Assembly (NCBI GenBank): GCA_001898225.1
Contig: MKTJ01000072.1
Location: forward strand, 248,001-312,000
DNA length: 64,000 bases
Direction: 5' to 3'
DNA from: Chloroflexi bacterium 54-19
GTDB lineage: Bacteria > Chloroflexota > Chloroflexia > Chloroheliales > Chloroheliaceae
A model generated the notes under the pieces. It worked only from the letters and a program-made list of their open reading frames with translations, did not search any database and had not been told where the DNA came from. The position numbers and the translations under genes were made by a program. This document shows, in pieces, positions 58,798 to 64,000 of the stretch (positions within the stretch are counted from its first letter, which is position 1; each line of letters opens with the position of its first letter).

Positions 58798-61602
58798 ATG
58801 GAAATTCTTACAAAGAGGCATAATTCAAAAATTGAGGCCACTACTAACCAGGCCCTTCTCTTATCACAGGATGCTAAATTATTAGAAACACCCCCGGAGG
58901 GCCTCAGCGAGGTTGAGGCCGCCAGTCGCTTAAACCGTTTTGGCCTTAACTCTATCGCAAATGCCCCTTCCAAACCGTTAATAGTGCGGTTCGCGGCCAA
59001 TTTTACCCACCTGATGGCGTTATTGTTATGGGCCGGTGGCATCATCGGTTTCCTGGCGCAAATGCCGCAACTTGGCTTTGCTATCTGGGCGGTTAACCTT
59101 ATTAATGGCGCCTTTAGCTTCTGGCAAGAATACCGGGCCGGGAAAGCCACCGAAGCCCTGCGCAAACTCTTACCGACCTTTGCCACGGTAATCCGGGGCG
59201 GACACGAGATTACCATCCCGGCCGAAAACCTGGTGCCGGGCGACATCATGCTATTGAGCGAGGGGAACCATATTTCGGCGGACGGTCGTTTGCTGGAAGA
59301 AAACGAGTTAAGAGTTGACCAATCACCGCTGACCGGGGAGTCGCGCCCGGTGCGTAAGATTTGCCAGTCGCCCAACGGCAACAACCTGAACCCGGTCGAA
59401 AAACCAAACCTGGTCCTGGCCGGGACCAGCGTTATTACAGGGTCGGGGCGGGCGGTAGTGTTTGCTACCGGGATGCAGACCCAGTTCGGCAAAATTGCCC
59501 AGCTTACCCAGAACGTGGCTGAAACCCCCAGCCCTTTGCAAAAAGAGCTTAACCGGGTTACAAGGACTATTACGCTTCTTTCGACTGCCCTCGGCACCCT
59601 CTTTTTTGGCCTTGCTATCCTGATGGCCGGGGTAGATTTGGCCCAGAGTTTTATATTCGCAATGGGCATGGTGGTAGCTTTCGTACCCGAAGGGATGCTG
59701 CCGACTGTAACCCTATCGCTGGCGATGGGGGTCCAGCGGATAGCCCGCCGTAATGCCCTGGTGAAACGCCTTTCTGCCGTAGAAACGCTGGGCTGTACTT
59801 CCGTTATCTGCACCGATAAGACTGGCACTCTTACTAAAAATGAAATGACAGTCTGCGACCTCTGGGCGGGTGGCCAACCCTACAGTGTGACCGGCACCGG
59901 CTATTCTCCGCAGGGCCAAATATTAAAAGAGGGCAACCCGGTTAATCCCCAGGCTTCAGGTGATCTGCACAGCCTGTTGATGGGGGCGCTGCTTTGTAAC
60001 GATGCCCAGTTAGTACCGCCTGATGATGACGCCTCCTACTGGAAGGAACGGGGTGACCCCACCGAAGCCGCCCTGGAAGTAGTGGCCCTGAAAGGCGGCC
60101 TGGATTATACCGAGGAACGGCGGCGTGTCCCCCGGTTACGCGAGATTCCATTTGACCCTTCCCGCAAACGCATGAGTACGGTTCACCAGGAAGGCGATAA
60201 GCGGGTGGCCTATATAAAAGGGGCCCCGGAAGTGGTGGTCGGGTTATGTAACTATATTCAAATTAATGACGAAGTTGTACCCATGACCGAGGCCTGGGGC
60301 GCCAGAATAGTGGCTGTTAACAACGAGTATGCCGGGGCCAGTTTGCGGGTGCTGGCCGTAGCCCGGCGAGTACTGCCGGAGACCCTGGACTGGAAAGCTT
60401 GCCGCAAAGCCGAAATAGAACAGGATTTAATTTTCCTGGGCCTGACCGCTATGATTGACCCGCCTCGCCCCGAAGTAGCCGAGGCAGTCGCCAGGTGTCA
60501 GGCTGCCGGGATTAAAATTATTATGATAACCGGCGATTATGAACTAACCGCCCAGAGTATCGCCAGGCGCCTTGGCCTTATTAAAAATCCGGCTTGCCGG
60601 GTAATAACCGGTTCCCAGCTTAGCCAGATGAGCGAGAACGAATTGCGCGAGGCGCTAAAGGGTGAAGTTATTTTTGCCAGGGTCAGCCCTGAACATAAAC
60701 TAAGGGTGGTCAGCGCCCTCCAGGATTTGGGTAACGTGGTAGCCGTGACCGGCGATGGTGTCAATGATGCCCCGGCCTTGAAGAAAGCCGACATCGGGGT
60801 GGCGATGGGATTAGCCGGGACCGATGTCGCCAAAGAAGCGGCGGACATGATCCTGACCGACGATAATTTTGCCTCAATTGTCAACGCTATCGAGGAAGGG
60901 CGGGCTATTTTTAGCAATATCCGAAAGTTTGCCGTTTACGTCTTCAACAGTAACATGGCGGAAGCGGTTCCCTTCATCCTGATGCTATTTTCCCGTGGGG
61001 CCATTCCCCTGCCCCTGACCGTTATGCAGGTCCTCTCCATTGACCTGGGGACAGACATGGTCCCGGCAATAGGGCTGGGGGCAGAATTGCCGGAAAGCGG
61101 TGTAATGCAGCAACCGCCCCGTTCTCTTAAAGAACCCCTGCTGACCAGGAGACTGCTGGTTAAAGCTTTACTCTGGTACGGCATGATTGAGTCGGTGGCG
61201 GCCATTTCGGCCTATTTCTTCTTAAACTGGCGGTACGGCTGGCCGGGTCTTCCCCTGGCTGCAGAAGGTACGCAGGTCTACCAGCTCGCCACCACCATTA
61301 CCCTGGCGGGCGTGGTAGCAACCCAGGTTGGGGCGGTTTTTGGTTGCCGGACCGAAACCAATTCAGCATTCAAAATAGGGTTTTTCACCAACCGGTTAGT
61401 GCTGGTGGGCGTCGGTTTCGAGCTTGTATTACTGGTCCTGCTGGTTTATCTTCCTTTTAGCCACCAGTTGTTTAACACGGCCCCGCTCGACGCGATTGAT
61501 TGGCTTTACGTCTTTGCCTGGACGCCGGTTATCTTCTTACTGGACGAAATTCGCAAGCTGGTAAAGCGCCACCAATTAGCGAGTAAAGCGCCCCTGCTTT
61601 AG
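58798..61602 (+). CDS. P-type cation-transporting ATPase (Na+/K+- or Ca2+-like P2)
   Basis: A 934-residue ion pump. The N-terminal segment (GLSEVEAASRLNRFGLNSI) and the actuator VDQSPLTGES lead to PEGMLPTVTLSLA in the fourth helix, close to the Na+/K+-pump form. Phosphorylation site DKTGTLTKNE holds Asp340, and TGDGVNDAPAL is the hinge. The C-terminal six hydrophobic segments are complete. The transported ion is uncertain; Na+, K+ or Ca2+ are possible. It differs clearly from the PDEFP pump at 44-47 kb. The ATG lacks a strong ribosome site. Confidence 0.93.
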   Translation: MEILTKRHNSKIEATTNQALLLSQDAKLLETPPEGLSEVEAASRLNRFGLNSIANAPSKPLIVRFAANFTHLMALLLWAGGIIGFLAQMPQLGFAIWAVNLINGAFSFWQEYRAGKATEALRKLLPTFATVIRGGHEITIPAENLVPGDIMLLSEGNHISADGRLLEENELRVDQSPLTGESRPVRKICQSPNGNNLNPVEKPNLVLAGTSVITGSGRAVVFATGMQTQFGKIAQLTQNVAETPSPLQKELNRVTRTITLLSTALGTLFFGLAILMAGVDLAQSFIFAMGMVVAFVPEGMLPTVTLSLAMGVQRIARRNALVKRLSAVETLGCTSVICTDKTGTLTKNEMTVCDLWAGGQPYSVTGTGYSPQGQILKEGNPVNPQASGDLHSLLMGALLCNDAQLVPPDDDASYWKERGDPTEAALEVVALKGGLDYTEERRRVPRLREIPFDPSRKRMSTVHQEGDKRVAYIKGAPEVVVGLCNYIQINDEVVPMTEAWGARIVAVNNEYAGASLRVLAVARRVLPETLDWKACRKAEIEQDLIFLGLTAMIDPPRPEVAEAVARCQAAGIKIIMITGDYELTAQSIARRLGLIKNPACRVITGSQLSQMSENELREALKGEVIFARVSPEHKLRVVSALQDLGNVVAVTGDGVNDAPALKKADIGVAMGLAGTDVAKEAADMILTDDNFASIVNAIEEGRAIFSNIRKFAVYVFNSNMAEAVPFILMLFSRGAIPLPLTVMQVLSIDLGTDMVPAIGLGAELPESGVMQQPPRSLKEPLLTRRLLVKALLWYGMIESVAAISAYFFLNWRYGWPGLPLAAEGTQVYQLATTITLAGVVATQVGAVFGCRTETNSAFKIGFFTNRLVLVGVGFELVLLVLLVYLPFSHQLFNTAPLDAIDWLYVFAWTPVIFLLDEIRKLVKRHQLASKAPLL

Positions 61603-61761
61603 ACCTAAAACACGGCCCAGGGGAAAACCAGGCCGTTTAAGAATTCAAACTGGTCATCTTTCACCCGGTCCTTGCAAATAAGAGTTCCACCATTTTCCAC
61701 TCGGTTTAAACCTGCCTTTTCCCCTTCATAATTTATTCTTAAAAGAAGAAAGGAGGAAACC

Positions 61762-62046
61762 ATGAAACAAAACTTTATTCAATTTAAGACTGTTTCAGGC
61801 CACCCCATGACCCTGGACCGTTTCACTTTTACTCCCCAGGCCAGGGTGCTAACCTTGCGGTTGCCTTTCGGAGGGGTAGTCTGGAACCGGGCGCAGGCAG
61901 TGCTGGTAAAAGACGCCGTTCAGACCAAACGTTACCCGATTACGAATGTTACCAGGCTAATCCAGGGCGCTATAATCGGCGCCGCCCTGGTTTTTATGCT
62001 TATTAGCCGGTTTATGCGAAAAAGAAGGGAGGATACCCCAAAATGA
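61762..62046 (+). CDS. Small single-pass membrane protein paired with a GerW-like protein
   Basis: 94 residues, beta-rich in the first 65 (FKTVSGHPMTLDRFTFTPQARVLTLRLPFGGVVWNRAQAVLV) and a transmembrane helix near 66-85 followed by a basic end. An AAAGGAGG ribosome site lies upstream. The stop overlaps the next start by four bases (ATGA), so it is translationally coupled to the GerW-like gene. The family is not recognised. Confidence 0.75.
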   Translation: MKQNFIQFKTVSGHPMTLDRFTFTPQARVLTLRLPFGGVVWNRAQAVLVKDAVQTKRYPITNVTRLIQGAIIGAALVFMLISRFMRKRREDTPK

Positions 62047-62540
62047 CCCAGGTATTTGATAAATTCAATCCCGTTACCGAACCCTTAAACGGGTTTACTC
62101 CGTCCGAGGACAAGAGTATGGAATACGGTGTACAAGCTTTCGATAAACTCTTCGCGGCGGCTCAACCCGGTGCGGTCTTTAGCGCCCCGGTGGTAAAGGG
62201 TGATATCACTATCATTTTGACCAGTGAAGTGTCGAGTGGCGGCGGTTTTGGTTTTGGTAAAGGTTTCGGCCCGGCAGGCCCCTCGCCTAAAGCTGAAGAT
62301 GCCACAGGGCCTGTTTCAAAAGAGGAGTCCCAGGCGAACATGCCTGTCGGTGGTGGTACCGGCATGGGTGGGGGCGGCGGCGCGAGCGGTCGTCCGCTGG
62401 CGGTTATCATGATTGGGCCGGACGGAGTAAGGATTCAGCCGATTGTAGATGCCACCAAAATCGTCATCACGGCCCTGACTACTTTCGGGATGATATTTGC
62501 AGCCATGCTAAAAATCCGCCGGGCGGCCCGGAAAATCTAG
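62043..62540 (+). CDS. GerW/YtfJ-like protein
   Basis: A 165-residue protein with the layout of the GerW (YtfJ) family: a glycine-rich beta region (SEVSSGGGFGFGKGFG), a variable Pro/Ser/Glu linker, a second glycine run (GGGTGMGGGGGASGRPLAVIMIGPDGVRIQPI) and a hydrophobic C-terminal helix. In Bacillus the protein is needed for spore germination, but homologues occur in non-spore-formers, so no spore role is claimed. It is coupled by a 4-base overlap to the small membrane protein upstream. Confidence 0.82.
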   Translation: MTQVFDKFNPVTEPLNGFTPSEDKSMEYGVQAFDKLFAAAQPGAVFSAPVVKGDITIILTSEVSSGGGFGFGKGFGPAGPSPKAEDATGPVSKEESQANMPVGGGTGMGGGGGASGRPLAVIMIGPDGVRIQPIVDATKIVITALTTFGMIFAAMLKIRRAARKI

Positions 62541-62601
62541 TCTTCTGAGTCTGCCTTTGCTCTCTTTTACAGGGTTGCCCGGTTGTACCTGGAGGTGAAA
62601 A

Positions 62602-63033
62602 ATGTCAGCTAAGAATATGTTAATTCCCCTCTCCCACCAGGCCCTCCTTGACGGCCCCTATTGGGCAGCCCTGACCACCGTTATGCCCGACGGCCAGCCT
62701 CAAACTACCCCGGTCTGGTGCAATATTGAGGGTGATTTTGTAATGGTCAATACCATGCGCGGTTTCCGCAAAGAGAAGAATATGCGGGCCAACCCTCGTG
62801 TAACCCTCCTGGTCTACGACCCGCGCAATCCCTTTCGCAATATCGAAGTCCGGGGCGAGGTCGTTGAGATGACTGAAACAGGCGCGGTGGAACACAATGA
62901 CAGGCTGGCGCAACTCTACCTGGGCAACCCGGCGGCCCATTTCTTTGGGGATGCAATACCCGCCGCGCTTGCCGTGAAATTTCAGCCGGTCAAAGTGTCA
63001 ATCAAACCGCTCCATGTCCGCGTGGAAGGATAA
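62602..63033 (+). CDS. PPOX-class flavin/F420-binding protein
   Basis: A 143-residue split-beta-barrel protein of the pyridoxamine-phosphate-oxidase-like class. The segment YWAALTTVMPDGQPQTTPVWCNIEGDFVMVNT, then RKEKNMRANPRVTLLVYDP, matches the F420-dependent PPOX group. It likely catalyses a redox step on a small molecule using F420 or FMN. GGAGG lies 7 bases upstream. The next gene encodes a paralogue and starts a few bases on, so the two probably form a heterodimer or act in sequence. Confidence 0.9.
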   Translation: MSAKNMLIPLSHQALLDGPYWAALTTVMPDGQPQTTPVWCNIEGDFVMVNTMRGFRKEKNMRANPRVTLLVYDPRNPFRNIEVRGEVVEMTETGAVEHNDRLAQLYLGNPAAHFFGDAIPAALAVKFQPVKVSIKPLHVRVEG

Positions 63034-63037
63034 GAAA

Positions 63038-63541
63038 ATGCCTGGAACAAATTCCACCGCTTTAACCGCAAGCCCCCTGACACCTGCCGTTATCCCTGTA
63101 TCCCACCGGGACTTACTGGTCAGGCCGGTATTCGCCATTCTTTCAACACTTATGCCCGGTGGGCAACCCCAGTCAAGCCTGGTCTGGGTAGACTACGATG
63201 GGACGGACCTGCTTATTAACACTACCCTTGAGCGGCAAAAAGCAAAAAATATGGTAGCCGATCCAAGAGTGACCGTGCTGGTAGTGGACCCGGCTGACAC
63301 CTCTCGCTTTATCGAGGTGCGCGGTCGCGTGACCTCTATATCTGAGGAAGGCGCAACAGCCCACGCGGACAAACTGTCCCAACGCTATACCGGCAAACCC
63401 CATTTTTACGGTGATATTTACCCGCCCCAAAGGCAGACCCAGGAGACCAGGGTAATCGTGAAAATCTGCCCGGTTAAAGTAACCCTGGATGCCTTCTTCA
63501 ACCAGCCGGAGCCTTTGTCTGCCGGTGATACCAGGAGGTAA
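63038..63541 (+). CDS. PPOX-class flavin/F420-binding protein, second copy
   Basis: A 168-residue paralogue of the preceding gene: VFAILSTLMPGGQPQSSLVWVDYDGTDLLINTTLERQKAKNMVADPRVTVLVVDP. I use the ATG at 63038, which has AAGGA 7 bases upstream and avoids overlap with the first gene. An earlier in-frame start at 63014 would overlap by 20 bases. The N-terminal 20 residues are Thr/Pro/Ala-rich and extra to the family. The cofactor and substrate are unknown, as for its neighbour. Confidence 0.9.
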   Translation: MPGTNSTALTASPLTPAVIPVSHRDLLVRPVFAILSTLMPGGQPQSSLVWVDYDGTDLLINTTLERQKAKNMVADPRVTVLVVDPADTSRFIEVRGRVTSISEEGATAHADKLSQRYTGKPHFYGDIYPPQRQTQETRVIVKICPVKVTLDAFFNQPEPLSAGDTRR

Positions 63542-63551
63542 AAACTATAGG

Positions 63552-64000
63552 ATGAAAGCGCGGCGAGAAAAAGTTAATAAACCACCTGCTCCTTTTGAGG
63601 TGGCGCCCTACCCCAAAGTCCGGCGCGCCATGGAGTTGACTACCCGCTCGGCCCAGAAGACCCGGATGATTCACGGCCTGACCGAGGTAGATGTGACCCT
63701 GGCCCGTCAATTTATACGTGACTACAAGGCCCGCACCGGGGAATCGCTTTCTTTTACAGCTTTTATCATCAATTGTTTAGCCAGGGCCGTTGAGGAAAAC
63801 AAAGGGGTACACGCCTGCCGCCGGGGCCAAAATCAACTTGTCTTGTTCGACGATGTAGATGTGGCCGTTACGGTCGAACGGGAAATGGATGGGCAAAAAC
63901 AACCCATAGTCTATATCCTGCGGGCGGCCAACAAAAAAAGCTTCCTCGAAATCCACCGGGAAATTAGAGAAGCTCAGGTAAATCCTGTCGAACAATTCTG
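63552..64000 (+). CDS. E2-type (2-oxoacid dehydrogenase) acyltransferase catalytic domain, partial
   Basis: The frame runs from ATG at 63552 past the window edge (about 149 residues visible). VAPYPKVRRAMELTTRSAQKTRMIHGLTEVDVTLARQFIRDYK then SFTAFIINCLARAVEENKGVHACRRG match the chloramphenicol-acetyltransferase-like catalytic fold of E2 proteins. There is no lipoyl or peripheral-subunit-binding domain in front, so it is not a standard E2. The catalytic HxxxD end is outside the window. It follows the PPOX pair by 10 bp and likely shares their operon. Confidence 0.85.
   Translation, partial: MKARREKVNKPPAPFEVAPYPKVRRAMELTTRSAQKTRMIHGLTEVDVTLARQFIRDYKARTGESLSFTAFIINCLARAVEENKGVHACRRGQNQLVLFDDVDVAVTVEREMDGQKQPIVYILRAANKKSFLEIHREIREAQVNPVEQF

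Noticed and set aside
58716..59828. Minus-strand 370-codon frame opposite the second P-type ATPase
   Set aside because: The plus strand encodes all P-type ATPase motifs; the antisense product is Arg/Ser-rich with no motif.

Overview
The window reads as a chromosomal segment of a Chloroflexota bacterium of about 50% G+C. This is an inference, and no rRNA or other marker gene is present to fix it. The pointers are two lipoproteins with AACGDNTAAPT lipobox regions followed by long Ala/Thr linkers, a large XRE/NB-ARC/TPR regulator, ArsR regulators fused to beta-rich domains, DUF4342 and 2TM membrane proteins, PPOX-class flavin/F420 proteins, and a GerW-like protein. No rRNA, tRNA, CRISPR array or prophage was recognised.

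Layout. 0-7.6 kb: an edge-truncated DHA2-type MFS exporter, an ArsR-SRPBCC gene pair with a well-formed promoter and operator-like dyad, an MsbA-like ABC exporter, an SDR, a DksA/TraR-like protein without zinc cysteines, and a Baeyer-Villiger-type monooxygenase. 7.8-12.4 kb: two large GT2-type glycosyltransferases, a 62-residue protein, and a very A+T-rich stretch with a perfect 15-bp inverted repeat. 12.5-18.6 kb: a GH4 glycosidase divergent from an AraC regulator, and a 1097-residue GH106-like hydrolase. 19.1-25.1 kb: the XRE-NB-ARC-TPR regulator, a 644-residue protein with an N-terminal QxxxGNQAV-type motif (seen in cargo of extracellular contractile injection systems, eCIS) and a C-terminal R-S-E ADP-ribosyltransferase domain, and an unrecognised 173-residue protein.

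25.1-36 kb: a GH43 lipoprotein, two sugar ABC permeases, a solute-binding lipoprotein and an ArsR-type regulator, all on the minus strand. Next come malQ and glgX on the plus strand and a 5'-truncated metallo-beta-lactamase-fold gene. 36.9-44.4 kb: an alpha/beta hydrolase, a GAF histidine kinase with a NarL-type regulator, an acetaldehyde-dehydrogenase-like ALDH, a YbaK-type deacylase and an unknown protein. 44.4-53 kb: a P2-type ATPase, an OmpR-type regulator, the complete pntA-pntA2-pntB proton-translocating transhydrogenase, and a zinc alcohol dehydrogenase. 53.26-54.48 kb is an intact IS4-family element with terminal repeats and an 8-bp target duplication. 54.6-64 kb: a SnoaL-like protein, DUF4342 and 2TM proteins, PEP synthase, a second P-type ATPase, a small membrane protein with a GerW-like partner, two PPOX proteins and an edge-truncated E2-type acyltransferase without a lipoyl domain.

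How the genes fit together. 12-36 kb looks like a saccharide-use region: secreted or surface glycan trimming (GH43), import (ABC system), intracellular hydrolysis (GH4, GH106-like) and alpha-glucan turnover (malQ, glgX), with local AraC and ArsR control. The alcohol and aldehyde dehydrogenases, transhydrogenase and PEP synthase fit C2/C3 oxidation, redox balancing and gluconeogenesis. The standout is the ADP-ribosyltransferase: a probable injected or exported toxin whose catalytic fold is interrupted by a repeat-containing insert.
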